DNA of 21,474 bases from Candidatus Saccharimonadota bacterium (GCA_028289265.1 JAQGGU010000016.1:1-21474), one strand, 5' to 3'; positions 1 through 7,963 are shown, counted from the first letter of the stretch. The notes: generated by a model not told the origin, from the letters alone. A program made the numbers and translations.

Positions 1-942
1 CTTTTTTTCTACTTTAGTAGGGTCATACGTATGGACCTTTTCTTTAACTATAAAATCTTTGAGGTCATTCTTGTCCTTAGCTGAAAAGTTACCAAAAATC
101 CAGTCGCCGAATAAGTGAAGATGCGCCGATGGGAAGAGCGAGCCTCCGCTTGCCGATGCACCATCCTTACGCTCCTGCATCCATTTGTCTTTAAAATTTA
201 CGATGGGCTTACCAGGTTCCAAAATTCCGGCGTAGTCGCTGTATTTAACGTAACCATCCTTTAAGGTTGCGTACTGCTCAAAATCGAACGTCAGATTCAT
301 GAAGCTTGCCTGGGTGCGAGCGTGCACGCGAGGATCTTTAGCGTTCGAGACATCATAGAGCAACTCTATATTGCCTTCATCTGCCTCCAGCGTCTGAGCG
401 ACTTGACGAGTAGACAATGAGTTTTCAACTGCGTCCTCGAATACACTATCCGGCGTAGTCCGCATGGAAGCGTATGCAAAGATTGCCCCTCCCGCTATAA
501 GTAAGAGGCCGGCGAACAGGGCTCCAGCCAGTAGCATGCGCTTGCCTGATTTCTTAGGCTGTCCATACGATGGCTGCTGATCTTGGTAACTCTGGTATGA
601 ATTGGATATAGGCTGCTGTGGGTACGAAGGAGCATTGTAATTCTGCGGCTGTTGGCCCGTCACGTCTGCGGCACCAGTTTGTGGCGCGGGTAAATTTGGT
701 TGCTGAGGTATGTATTGCTGCGCGAAGGACCCTGGATTTGGTACAGGTGCAGGCTGCTGGGTAGGACGTGGCGGTCCGTAGCTCGAAGGCGCAGGCTGAT
801 TCTGAGGGAAACTTTGCCCGGAAACATTATTCGGCGCGGAAGGCGTGAACGACGTATTTGGCTGAGATAGTGGACTGGGTTGGTACGGCTGAGGCTGCTG
901 GTTTGGCTGTGGGTTCTGAGGCGTTTGATCTTGAGGGAGCAT
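1..942 (-). CDS. Pro/Gln-rich single-pass membrane protein, C-terminus cut by window edge
   Basis: The reading frame is open from ATG at 942 to the left edge (314 codons, no stop), so the C-terminus is missing. Residues 1-130 are a low-complexity tail very rich in Pro, Gln, Asn, Ser and Tyr. A Lys/Arg cluster (130-135) precedes one hydrophobic helix (about 136-158), and the rest (about 159-314) is a soluble, charged region. With positive residues before the helix, the disordered tail is probably cytoplasmic and the C-terminal part outside. I do not recognise the outer domain. Such QP-rich tails followed by one helix are common in Saccharibacteria-like genomes (general knowledge). No strong Shine-Dalgarno is seen, only a weak GAAAG about 9 bases ahead. 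The gene is divergent from the CAP protein at 1109, with the shared promoter region at 943-1108. Function is unknown; a cell-surface role is an inference. Confidence 0.75.
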   Translation of the reverse strand, partial: MLPQDQTPQNPQPNQQPQPYQPSPLSQPNTSFTPSAPNNVSGQSFPQNQPAPSSYGPPRPTQQPAPVPNPGSFAQQYIPQQPNLPAPQTGAADVTGQQPQNYNAPSYPQQPISNSYQSYQDQQPSYGQPKKSGKRMLLAGALFAGLLLIAGGAIFAYASMRTTPDSVFEDAVENSLSTRQVAQTLEADEGNIELLYDVSNAKDPRVHARTQASFMNLTFDFEQYATLKDGYVKYSDYAGILEPGKPIVNFKDKWMQERKDGASASGGSLFPSAHLHLFGDWIFGNFSAKDKNDLKDFIVKEKVHTYDPTKVEKK

Positions 943-1108
943 TATAATTCTTTCGCTTTATAAATATATAACCTCAGTATATAACACCGCCAGTCTAGTC
1001 ATTAACTAATCCTGTCGTCGGGAGCAATCTTTTCCTATTATTTGCGACCGCGGCCGCAACTCAAGTAAATAAAGACAACTTATGACGCTTATGATATAAA
1101 ATGAAAGC
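943..1108. promoter_or_regulatory. Divergent promoter region between surface genes
   Basis: This 166-base gap separates the two divergent starts. For the plus gene, TG-A-TATAAA at 1092-1100 is an extended -10 whose predicted start site falls at or within two bases of the ATG at 1109. For the minus gene, AT-rich blocks at about 955-985 contain TATACT- and TATAAA-like hexamers on the minus strand. No convincing -35 was found for either. No small gene is seen here. Confidence 0.45.
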
Positions 1109-2110
1109 ATGAGCATTAAGCGTTGGTTTGTGCCGCACCGCGCCAATAATTACCATCCACATCTGTTACGCCCCTTGGGTCTTGTCATCGTGGTGGCAAC
1201 CTTACTGGTTATCAACATTATGCAAAACGTCATGGCTGCAAATGCATGGCATGTACTTGGCGTAGCAACCAATGTTAATGACAGTGATATCATCGCCCTT
1301 TCCAATCAGGAGCGTATCAATAATGGCCTCCCCGTACTTGGCTACAACCCGCAACTAGCAGCTGCGGCGGAGGCTAAGGCCCGCGATATGTTCGCTAAAG
1401 ATTATTGGGCACATAACGCTCCTGACGGCACCCCGCCATGGGCTTTTATCACCGCCGCTGGCTATGCTTACGTAACGGCAGGTGAAAACCTCGCCAAAGA
1501 TTTTGACACCTCCACGGCCGTCGTAGCAGGCTGGATGAACAGCGCGGGGCATCGCGCCAACATATTGAACAGCGCGTTTAAGGAAACTGGCGTTGCTGCC
1601 ATAAACGGTACCTTGCAGGGTTCAGCTACTACCCTAGTCGTAGCCATGTATGCCGCTCCGAAAACAGTAGTTACCGCGCCACCACCGGCACCCGCAGCCC
1701 CGACTGCCACTAAGCCAATACCGGCACAAACTGAACCAGCCGCTACTGCTGCGCCGAGTACACCTGCCGAACCAGTCCCTACGCCACCAGCCGATCAACC
1801 TGCACCCGCACCAGCAACTGCTGTCACACGAGTAAACTCTTCCGTCCAGCTCAACACCACGGCAGCCCCGGAAGAGATAGATACTGAAGCGATTGCTTTT
1901 CGCGAACAACGCAATTGGGCTCAAAACGCCACGCTCTTCGTACTCACTACCCTATTTTTGGTAACCATCCTCAAGCATACCGTAGTGTGGCGGACACATA
2001 AGAAAGGCATGCGACACGTATGGCTACGAGCCCACCCTGCCGCCCAGTATGCCCTGCTATTGGTTGCCATAGCCGCCAACCTCATGAGCGGACTGGGAGT
2101 AGTGAAGTGA
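1109..2110 (+). CDS. Membrane-anchored CAP (SCP/PR1, YkwD-like) domain protein
   Basis: A 333-residue protein with a hydrophobic N-terminal segment (about 22-43, signal anchor or cleaved signal), a CAP domain (about 57-182), a Pro/Ala/Thr-rich linker (about 186-255) and two further hydrophobic helices (about 273-290 and 312-329). CAP signatures are clear: YWAHNAPDGTPP with His102, AGEN with Glu126, and GHRANIL with His148, the residues that form the CAP cavity. The domain should lie outside the membrane, tethered by the long linker. CAP proteins of bacteria are secreted or surface proteins of mostly unknown activity, some binding lipids or acting as proteases. The start is supported by an extended -10 (TG-A-TATAAA) immediately upstream, which would give an almost leaderless mRNA. 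Its stop overlaps the next start as GTGA, so the two genes are probably translated together. Confidence 0.85.
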   Translation: MSIKRWFVPHRANNYHPHLLRPLGLVIVVATLLVINIMQNVMAANAWHVLGVATNVNDSDIIALSNQERINNGLPVLGYNPQLAAAAEAKARDMFAKDYWAHNAPDGTPPWAFITAAGYAYVTAGENLAKDFDTSTAVVAGWMNSAGHRANILNSAFKETGVAAINGTLQGSATTLVVAMYAAPKTVVTAPPPAPAAPTATKPIPAQTEPAATAAPSTPAEPVPTPPADQPAPAPATAVTRVNSSVQLNTTAAPEEIDTEAIAFREQRNWAQNATLFVLTTLFLVTILKHTVVWRTHKKGMRHVWLRAHPAAQYALLLVAIAANLMSGLGVVK

Positions 2111-2355
2111 AAGCCGTAGAGAAAGAATCGCTATGGCATCACACGGTTTTTAGCAGCCTGCTCGCACTGCTGCTCATAGGTATCATCCTTATTCGCCGAG
2201 ATACGCCGACACTCTTCTTTGTCGTAATTGTAGGCATGTATATCATCGGCAATACATACATCCACTACCGCCGCAAAGACTTCAAAAGCGAAACAGTATA
2301 TGAATATGTGCTGGTAGCCGCCGCAGTACTAATCGTGCTGTGGAGCAGTCTGTAA
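2107..2355 (+). CDS. Small three-helix membrane protein, hypothetical
   Basis: The best start is GTG at 2107, which overlaps the stop of the CAP gene (GTGA) and has a GGGAG Shine-Dalgarno ending about 7 bases upstream. This gives 82 residues. An in-frame ATG at 2020 would bury the start deep inside the CAP gene and add a Cys/Pro-rich stretch with no membrane or domain character, so it is rejected. Three hydrophobic helices are visible (about 16-28, 34-51 and 65-82), joined by short basic loops such as YRRKDFKSE. No known family is recognised. Translational coupling suggests it works with, or is made in proportion to, the CAP protein, perhaps as a membrane partner; that role is inference. Confidence 0.7.
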   Translation: MKAVEKESLWHHTVFSSLLALLLIGIILIRRDTPTLFFVVIVGMYIIGNTYIHYRRKDFKSETVYEYVLVAAAVLIVLWSSL

Positions 2356-2694
2356 AACTTACTCAAAAATAAAATACTGACCTTTCGAGCAGTATTTCGT
2401 TAAGAGTGTTACTCTCCTTTCATTATTTAGTTGTTTGTCTGCGAGAAGCTAGTCTAAGGCTGACCGTCCACGTGATAAGCACATAATCTTTTTGAACATT
2501 CCAGGTTACATTAGCGAGCACGTGGTCGAACCAATTCTTACGCCACTAGCCCGAGCAAACTTTCCACCGGATTATATCCCTCACACCAACCAACTCTGCT
2601 TATTATTTTTTGGGTATCTCTTCCCTATTCGCAGCCAGTCGCTCGGCTGATGTATCAAAATGGAGCTATCATAGAGATAGTCATGGAGGTGGAC
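2356..2694. other. Non-coding gap upstream of the hydrolase-mprF operon
   Basis: 339 bases with no supported gene. It holds a hairpin at 2372-2397, two CACGTG palindromes exactly 50 bases apart (2469-2474 and 2519-2524), and just before the next gene an A/T-rich stretch with a possible -10 TATCAT (2668-2673) followed by a strong GGAGGT at 2685-2690. An open frame running through 2610-2900 overlaps the hydrolase in another frame and has no family character. A second in-frame ATG for the hydrolase at 2650 is not used in this annotation. Confidence 0.5.
2372..2397. terminator. AT-rich hairpin, possible terminator
   Basis: Arms AAATACTG and CAGTATTT form an 8-base-pair stem with a 10-base loop, 16 bases after the stop of the small membrane protein. 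On the plus strand no clean U-run follows. Read on the minus strand the stem is followed by TATTTTTG, a better terminator tail, but no minus-strand gene feeds into it in this window. Confidence 0.35.
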
Positions 2695-4014
2695 ATGCAA
2701 GACTATCTATTCAATCAGAACGTATTGATCGGGCTCAGTATCCTTACGACTGTGCTATGCCAGCTCTACTTGCAAACCATACTAAAAACATCACGCAGTT
2801 CCTTCAAAAAATTACCGCAAGCCACAGGGCTCGTACTAGCCGCTGTCGCCCTGTTTATTATCGAACTCGTCAGCGTAGCTGTTATTTTTTCGTTGGATAA
2901 CATCCCAGCTTCCGGCTATTACCTTCTTTTTATTTTCGATGCGCTGCTCGTACTGACTGTTTTTTACTGGCGTACTAGCACCACATCCCGGGTTCTAGGA
3001 ATTAGTAGCTCAATCTGCACTCTCCTCCTTATGGGAGCAAGCGTTAACAATTTTTATCAGTACTATCCGAATCTCGGGTTTTTGTTTGCCAACAAGCATG
3101 CTTTTTATACGCAGAACCGGCCGATTATTAACGTAAGTAATCCACGTAATTTTAACGCACCGACTTCTCTGGAGAGCAGATTGCATCCCAAGCTTGCATA
3201 TAAAGGCAGCCTTTACAGCACGCAAATTCCAGGGATTACCTCGGGCTTCAAGGCTCGGGATGCACTGTTATATCTGCCACCAGCATACGACGCTCAGTCA
3301 GTCACTTTCCCAGTCATCATTCTATTAACGGGAGTACCAGGCTCGCCAGGAGATTGGCTGCACGGCGAGCATTTTGAGCAAACCATGGACAGCTTTGCGG
3401 CGCGCCACCAAGGCATATCTCCAGTAGTGGTCATTCCCGATCATAATGGCACCTTTAACAACGACACGGAATGTGTTAATAGCAATCGCGGCAATGTGGA
3501 AACTTACTTGACAACTGATGTCCCGACTTACCTAAAGTCTCATTTTCATGTTTCTCAGTCCCAAGCCAATTGGGCAATCGGCGGCTTGAGCGAAGGAGGC
3601 ATGTGCGCCGCCATGCTTACACTCCGCCATCAGAATATTTATCAGCATTTTCTGGATATGAGCGGCGATCCGGCACCATTCCTTAGGAATTCGGTGCAAT
3701 CATCACAAATCCTATTCCATAATTCATACCAGGACCAACAGGAGCACAATATTAACTGGCTATTACAAAATAAGCCGATCGAGCCGGGTATTACCGGACA
3801 GTTTATCATTGGAAATAATGACAACAGTAGCTTGATAGATAAAATGCGGCGTTCGTACTCTCTGGCCCGCAGCAAGGGCATGGCAGTATCCTTTGAGCGC
3901 ATACCCTACCAAGGCCACAACGCCAAAGCCTGGGGGCTTGCTTACCAAGAGGCACTGCCTAAACTTTCGTACTTCATTGGAGCCACAAACTGTGAATCTT
4001 TCTGTCCCAAATAA
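2695..4014 (+). CDS. Membrane-anchored alpha/beta hydrolase (esterase D/PF00756-like), possible aminoacyl-lipid hydrolase
   Basis: 439 residues from ATG 2695, chosen because GGAGGT lies 4 to 5 bases upstream; an ATG at 2650 in the same frame lacks this. Four hydrophobic helices occupy about residues 9-29, 43-67, 76-92 and 99-118. An extracytoplasmic PF00756-type hydrolase follows (about 165-430). The nucleophile elbow is GGLSEGG (Ser299), the likely histidine is His408 in QGHNAKAW, and Asp376 in IIGNNDNS is a candidate acid. The TGVPGSPGDW segment at about 212-221 matches the oxyanion region of the family. Cys260 and Cys304 are placed for a possible disulfide. The gene overlaps the downstream mprF-like gene by 23 bases. 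Alpha/beta hydrolases that cleave aminoacyl-phosphatidylglycerol are known next to aminoacyl-PG synthases (for example AhyD of Enterococcus faecium), so removal of aminoacyl groups from lipids is a reasoned inference. Another ester substrate is possible. Confidence 0.8.
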   Translation: MQDYLFNQNVLIGLSILTTVLCQLYLQTILKTSRSSFKKLPQATGLVLAAVALFIIELVSVAVIFSLDNIPASGYYLLFIFDALLVLTVFYWRTSTTSRVLGISSSICTLLLMGASVNNFYQYYPNLGFLFANKHAFYTQNRPIINVSNPRNFNAPTSLESRLHPKLAYKGSLYSTQIPGITSGFKARDALLYLPPAYDAQSVTFPVIILLTGVPGSPGDWLHGEHFEQTMDSFAARHQGISPVVVIPDHNGTFNNDTECVNSNRGNVETYLTTDVPTYLKSHFHVSQSQANWAIGGLSEGGMCAAMLTLRHQNIYQHFLDMSGDPAPFLRNSVQSSQILFHNSYQDQQEHNINWLLQNKPIEPGITGQFIIGNNDNSSLIDKMRRSYSLARSKGMAVSFERIPYQGHNAKAWGLAYQEALPKLSYFIGATNCESFCPK

Positions 4015-6295
4015 CGTAGGCCACCGAGCCAAAAACATCTTCTGGCGAAAGTTAGTGCCGCACCTCCGTAATTATGTAACGTGGGACAATTGGCAGATGT
4101 TCTACGTCCTCACGAGCATTAGCTGGCTTTTAGGACCAAGTCTCAATCGCCATCTCTCTACAGCCACATCTTTCATTAGCACCTACGAGGAACTCGGCAA
4201 CCCGTGGTCATTGATGTTCAGAAGCTTCGACCTTATCGCTGCGCTTGCACTACTCAGTGCATTGTATGTGGCAGCTCAACACAAACATAGCACCATTCCC
4301 CATCTCAAGGCTACCATCATTCTTCTAAGCATATTTGCTATCGGCTCCGCCTTAGACATATTACTGCCTTCGGGGTGCCATGGGTTGCCTATTGAATGCA
4401 TCGTACCTGACAGCCTCTCACACGACCTTCACTTTTTTGAGTCAATGATTACCGCGGCAGCACTATTTCTCGCGAATGTCATGTGGGCAATCCGCAAAGA
4501 CATATGGTCGAGGGTCGTTTTGTTGACACAGATAATTTTGATTACCATGCTCATAATCAACCAGGATTCGCCGCACACCGAAATCACAGTCATGCAATTT
4601 GCATACCAAGTAATAGTGATACTTTGGATAGCAAGCAAAGTTCCAGCGCTTGCAGAAACACATAAACCAAAAAGGCCGCCACTGCGCATACCCACTATTA
4701 TTACCGTGATAGGTGTCTGGGTCTTTTTAAGCGGCTTTATCTCAATCATTAATGCCGTTTTTCATATCGAAGAATTCAGCGAGTTAAGCTCTGCTTACTT
4801 CGGTGACAATACCGCGTGGCTCAGTCAACAGAGCGTCGCCGTCGGCATCGTCCTTATGTACGTCAGCCGACACTTATGGCGGGGTGAATATCGGGCCTGG
4901 CAGATCACTTCTACGCTACTTTGGATAGAAGCCATTAAGTACGCGGTCGTCACTCCAAATTTCTACTTAGTCCTCCTATACGGATCAACTGCTACTCTGC
5001 TTCTTCGTTTTCGAAGCTCTTTCAGCCGGTTTACCGGCAGCGAGAAACTAGCTGAGCGATTGAAGAAGCTGGGAATAGTCGCACTAGCAGCATTGATAGC
5101 TTTAATACTCGGTATAATTTTACTGCGCTTGAAACACCACCCGGACTTTGGCAGACTAAGGTTTAATTTTGTCCAGTTTACGAGAAGCCTGTTACTCGTA
5201 AGGCTTACTCACTTCGGGCCATTGCCAAGACGTTTAGTCGGGCAAGTGCTCAATATTGCGGGCATTGTTCTGTTAACCACTGGTCTCATATCGTTATTTA
5301 AACCGAAGCGGCCACTTATACCTGCCGCGTCCTTACGCGAAAGACAGAAGGTGCTCACCCACATATATTCCTACGCTTCTTCGAGTGAGGACTATTTTAA
5401 ATATTGGCCCACTCCCAAACTGTACTGGTGGGATAAAACGAAAAATGTCGTGATAGTCTACCGTGTAATTGAAAACGTGGCGTTTGCTCTTGCCGACCCT
5501 GTGGCTCCCAGTCGTAGTCTGAAGGAGAAAGCTATGCAGGATTTTCTAGTGTACTGTCGGCGACATGGCTGGTTAAGCTGCTTTTTGATGGTTAATGAAA
5601 CGCAAAAAAGCGCCTACGCAACAAACGGCTACAAACTCCTACGAATTGGTGCAAGCGCTGTTGTTGATACTATGTCTTTCGAATCGCACACTAGTAGAAA
5701 TAAGTGGTGGCGATGGATCCGCAATAAAGGTATCAGACAAAACTGGTCCTACCACCTAGCATCGCCCCCACACAGCCCTGCCTTACTTAAAGAGCTAGTG
5801 CAAGTATCCGACCAATGGCTCAAACATGGCGGTCACGTCGAGCGTGGCTTCGCACTCGGATATTTTGATCCGGAGTATCTCCAGCAATGCCGGCTGCACT
5901 TACTGAGAGACCAAAGCAAAGTCATAGCATTTGCAAATGAGCTGCCATCATTCAATCTGCCTACGACAACTATTGACCTTATGAGATATAAGCCCGGTGC
6001 CACCCACGCGATGTCTGTACTGCTTTATCACACGATCTTACAGCTGAGTCGTGAAGGGCAAAAATTAAAATTTGACCTAGGATTTGTACCGCTGGCTTCT
6101 CCGTCAGGAAAAACAGAGCGCTTCATAAAACAGATCGGGCAAATGCTGATTCGTGAGGCCATATCAGCCAAGGGACTTGAACAGTTCAAAAATAAATTTG
6201 ATCCTGCATGGGAGAACAACTACATTGCTTTCGACGGCGACTGGGTAGATGTTATCCGCATCAGCCGCTGGCTTGAAAGCCTTCTCAGGCCGTAA
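3992..6295 (+). CDS. mprF: MprF-type aminoacyl-phosphatidylglycerol synthase (DUF2156) with atypical N-terminal membrane domain
   Basis: 767 residues if translation starts at GTG 3992, which has GGAG 9 bases upstream and overlaps the hydrolase by 23 bases. An ATG at 3893 would overlap by 122 bases and is less likely. Residues about 448-760 form the soluble GNAT-like catalytic domain of aminoacyl-PG synthases: FALADPV, CFLMVNE, SDQWLKHGGHVERGFALGYF, IDLMRYKPGATHAMSVLLYH and FDLGFVPLASP all match the family pattern. The enzyme would transfer an aminoacyl group (Lys or Ala, not decidable here) from tRNA to phosphatidylglycerol at the inner face, lowering negative surface charge. Ahead lie about 13 hydrophobic helices in two blocks. 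The first (about 36-218), with DILLPSGCHGLPIEC and SHDLHFFES, resembles DUF998 rather than the usual flippase half. The second (about 234-437) looks like the synthase-associated half. Confidence 0.87.
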   Translation: MNLSVPNNVGHRAKNIFWRKLVPHLRNYVTWDNWQMFYVLTSISWLLGPSLNRHLSTATSFISTYEELGNPWSLMFRSFDLIAALALLSALYVAAQHKHSTIPHLKATIILLSIFAIGSALDILLPSGCHGLPIECIVPDSLSHDLHFFESMITAAALFLANVMWAIRKDIWSRVVLLTQIILITMLIINQDSPHTEITVMQFAYQVIVILWIASKVPALAETHKPKRPPLRIPTIITVIGVWVFLSGFISIINAVFHIEEFSELSSAYFGDNTAWLSQQSVAVGIVLMYVSRHLWRGEYRAWQITSTLLWIEAIKYAVVTPNFYLVLLYGSTATLLLRFRSSFSRFTGSEKLAERLKKLGIVALAALIALILGIILLRLKHHPDFGRLRFNFVQFTRSLLLVRLTHFGPLPRRLVGQVLNIAGIVLLTTGLISLFKPKRPLIPAASLRERQKVLTHIYSYASSSEDYFKYWPTPKLYWWDKTKNVVIVYRVIENVAFALADPVAPSRSLKEKAMQDFLVYCRRHGWLSCFLMVNETQKSAYATNGYKLLRIGASAVVDTMSFESHTSRNKWWRWIRNKGIRQNWSYHLASPPHSPALLKELVQVSDQWLKHGGHVERGFALGYFDPEYLQQCRLHLLRDQSKVIAFANELPSFNLPTTTIDLMRYKPGATHAMSVLLYHTILQLSREGQKLKFDLGFVPLASPSGKTERFIKQIGQMLIREAISAKGLEQFKNKFDPAWENNYIAFDGDWVDVIRISRWLESLLRP

Positions 6296-6299
6296 TCTT

Positions 6300-6322
6300 G
6301 CATAACTTATGCCTAGGCATAA
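6300..6322. repeat. Nested palindrome GCATAA/TTATGC between convergent genes
   Basis: GCATAA-C-TTATGC-CTAG-GCATAA. The inner TTATGCCTAGGCATAA (6307-6322) is a perfect 16-base palindrome, and the first TTATGC also pairs with the preceding GCATAA. It sits 5 bases past the mprF stop, before the convergent aldo/keto reductase. It could act as a bidirectional transcription stop, or be a protein-binding site; no U-run follows on either strand. Confidence 0.4.
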
Positions 6323-6354
6323 AGCATCGCCCTAAGTCTGGCTAGTTTACCCTA

Positions 6355-7329
6355 TTAGCGGTTTACCGTGCTCATGTCCGGATAGCGATTACCGGCAGCG
6401 GCACCCTTTGGCGCCGCTTCGTCTATACGCCTAAGATCACTCTCAGTTAGCTCAACTTCGGTTGCCTTGATGTTTTCTTCGAGATATTTGATATGTTTGG
6501 TACCTGGTATTGGAACGATATCGTCTCCTTGCGAAAGCACCCACGCCAAAGCAAGCTGCGAAGGCGTGCAGCCTTTTTCTTTAGCTATTTCCGTGACACG
6601 CTCTACGAGCTCAAGGTTCTTATAAAAGTTCTCGCCCTGAAAACGTGGATTATTGCGGCGGAAATCACCTTCAGGTATATCTTCTGGCTTTTTGAACTGC
6701 CCCGTAAGAAATCCGCGGCCAAGAGGGCTATAGGCCACAAAACCTATGCCGAGCTCGCGGACGGTAGCCAGGATTTCCTCTTCCGGATCACGTGTCCACA
6801 GACTATATTCGGTCTGCACGGCCGTAATAGGATGGACGTCATGCGCGCGTCGAATAGTTTCGGGCGCCGCTTCGCTAATTCCTAAGTATCGTACCTTACC
6901 CTCTTTCACAAGCTCCGCCATTGCTTCCCAGGTCTCTTCAATTGGAACGGTCGTATCAACACGGTGCTGGTAATAGAGGTCTATATGGTCGACGCCTAGC
7001 CGCCTCAGACTATCCTCGCAAGCCTTTTTCACGTATTCAGGCTTACCATTAACACCCAAGAAGGAGCCGTCTTCACCGCGCACATTGCCAAACTTTGTTG
7101 CCAGCACGACCTTGTCTCGTCTGTCCTTTATTGCCTTGCCTACCAATTGTTCGTTTGTGAACGGGCCATACATATCAGCCGTATCAAGAAAATAACACCC
7201 GAGCTCGATGGCACGGTGAATCGTTTCGATTGCCTCTTGCTCATTAGCCGTGCCATAAAACTCGCTCATTCCCATACATCCAAGTCCGAGCTCGGACACA
7301 GTCAAATCGCCTAATTTTCGCTCTTTCAT
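6355..7329 (-). CDS. Aldo/keto reductase (AKR13-like)
   Basis: 324 residues, full length for the family, a soluble NAD(P)H-dependent oxidoreductase with a TIM-barrel fold. The catalytic tetrad is intact: Asp49 in LDTADMYG, Tyr54, Lys79 in ATKFG and His122 in [20 protein letters not shown] near the N-terminus and [15 protein letters not shown] near the C-terminus (cofactor phosphate-binding region) are typical of the YajO/AKR13-type group. The start is supported by AGGAGG about 6 bases upstream on the minus strand. It is convergent with mprF and divergent from the NUDIX gene. Substrate cannot be told; detoxification of aldehydes or ketones is the usual suggestion. This is a widespread, often horizontally shared family, but its base composition here is like its neighbours. 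Confidence 0.9.
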   Translation of the reverse strand: MKERKLGDLTVSELGLGCMGMSEFYGTANEQEAIETIHRAIELGCYFLDTADMYGPFTNEQLVGKAIKDRRDKVVLATKFGNVRGEDGSFLGVNGKPEYVKKACEDSLRRLGVDHIDLYYQHRVDTTVPIEETWEAMAELVKEGKVRYLGISEAAPETIRRAHDVHPITAVQTEYSLWTRDPEEEILATVRELGIGFVAYSPLGRGFLTGQFKKPEDIPEGDFRRNNPRFQGENFYKNLELVERVTEIAKEKGCTPSQLALAWVLSQGDDIVPIPGTKHIKYLEENIKATEVELTESDLRRIDEAAPKGAAAGNRYPDMSTVNR

Positions 7330-7374
7330 ACCGCCCTCCTTTTACCTCCAGTTTATCCCGTAGTGCTTTCACGA

Positions 7375-7394
7375 CCTGTAAGTTAGTTCACAGG
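7375..7394. promoter_or_regulatory. Imperfect palindrome in divergent promoter region
   Basis: CCTGTAAGTT|AGTTCACAGG matches its reverse complement at 7 of 10 positions per arm, with perfect CCTGT/ACAGG ends. It lies between the divergent aldo/keto reductase and NUDIX starts, where an operator would be expected. It could be chance. Confidence 0.2.
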
Positions 7395-7429
7395 CATATA
7401 TGCTGGCAACGCAAACAGTTCTTGCCATG

Positions 7430-7438
7430 TGCTACTAT
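7430..7438 (+). promoter_or_regulatory. Extended -10 of NUDIX gene, predicted leaderless
   Basis: TGC-TACTAT, an extended -10 element, ends 6 bases before the ATG at 7445. The expected start site coincides with that ATG, and no Shine-Dalgarno precedes it. This is the main reason for choosing the inner ATG over the one at 7400. Confidence 0.45.
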
Positions 7439-7444
7439 TTGGAT

Positions 7445-7963
7445 ATGGCGCATATTCACGCTAAACCCGGGCAGCACGATTTTACGGCCAGCGCTTTCAT
7501 CGTCCGGCTTGATACACCCAAGCCATCCCTCATGCTTCATATGCACAAAAAGCTACACAAGTATTTGCAGTTTGGCGGGCACGTCGAGCTACATGAAACT
7601 CCATGGCAGGCGGTTACACACGAAATAGCCGAAGAATCAGGCTACGACATTACACAGCTTAAACTATTACAACCCCAGGTTCGGCTCAAAAAGCTTACGG
7701 ATGCCGTACTACACCCTCAGCCCATATACTTACAGACACATCAGTTTGCCGACACCGACCACTACCACACCGACGTAGCTTTTGCGTTTGTCACCAGCGA
7801 AGAACCCTCAGGAAGCATACATGCCGGCGAATCTGCAGACATCCGCTTGTTTACACTTGATGAGCTAAAAGCCATGCCAGTCGGGCAGATTGCAGAAAAT
7901 GTCAGAGACACTGGTATCTTCGTTCTGGAAGAATGTCTCGAACACTGGCAAGTGGTGCAATAA
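7445..7963 (+). CDS. NUDIX hydrolase
   Basis: 172 residues from ATG 7445, one NUDIX domain. The NUDIX box reads GHVELHETPWQAVTHEIAEESGYD and fits Gx5Ex7(R)EUxEExGU with the metal-binding glutamates present. The usual Arg before the first Glu of that core is His here. The family hydrolyses nucleoside diphosphates linked to another moiety, but the substrate cannot be assigned; relatives with a near-identical layout (HDFTASAFIV, FGGHVEL) are simply called NUDIX hydrolases. An ATG at 7400 adds 15 residues that overlap the proposed extended -10 promoter, so the inner start is preferred. It is divergent from the aldo/keto reductase and followed by the PspC gene after a 108-base gap. Confidence 0.85.
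   Translation: MAHIHAKPGQHDFTASAFIVRLDTPKPSLMLHMHKKLHKYLQFGGHVELHETPWQAVTHEIAEESGYDITQLKLLQPQVRLKKLTDAVLHPQPIYLQTHQFADTDHYHTDVAFAFVTSEEPSGSIHAGESADIRLFTLDELKAMPVGQIAENVRDTGIFVLEECLEHWQVVQ

Noticed and set aside
3893..3991. ATG at 3893 as the start of the MprF-like protein
   Set aside because: It would overlap the hydrolase coding region by 122 bases and encodes no conserved residues, while GTG 3992 has GGAG at good spacing.
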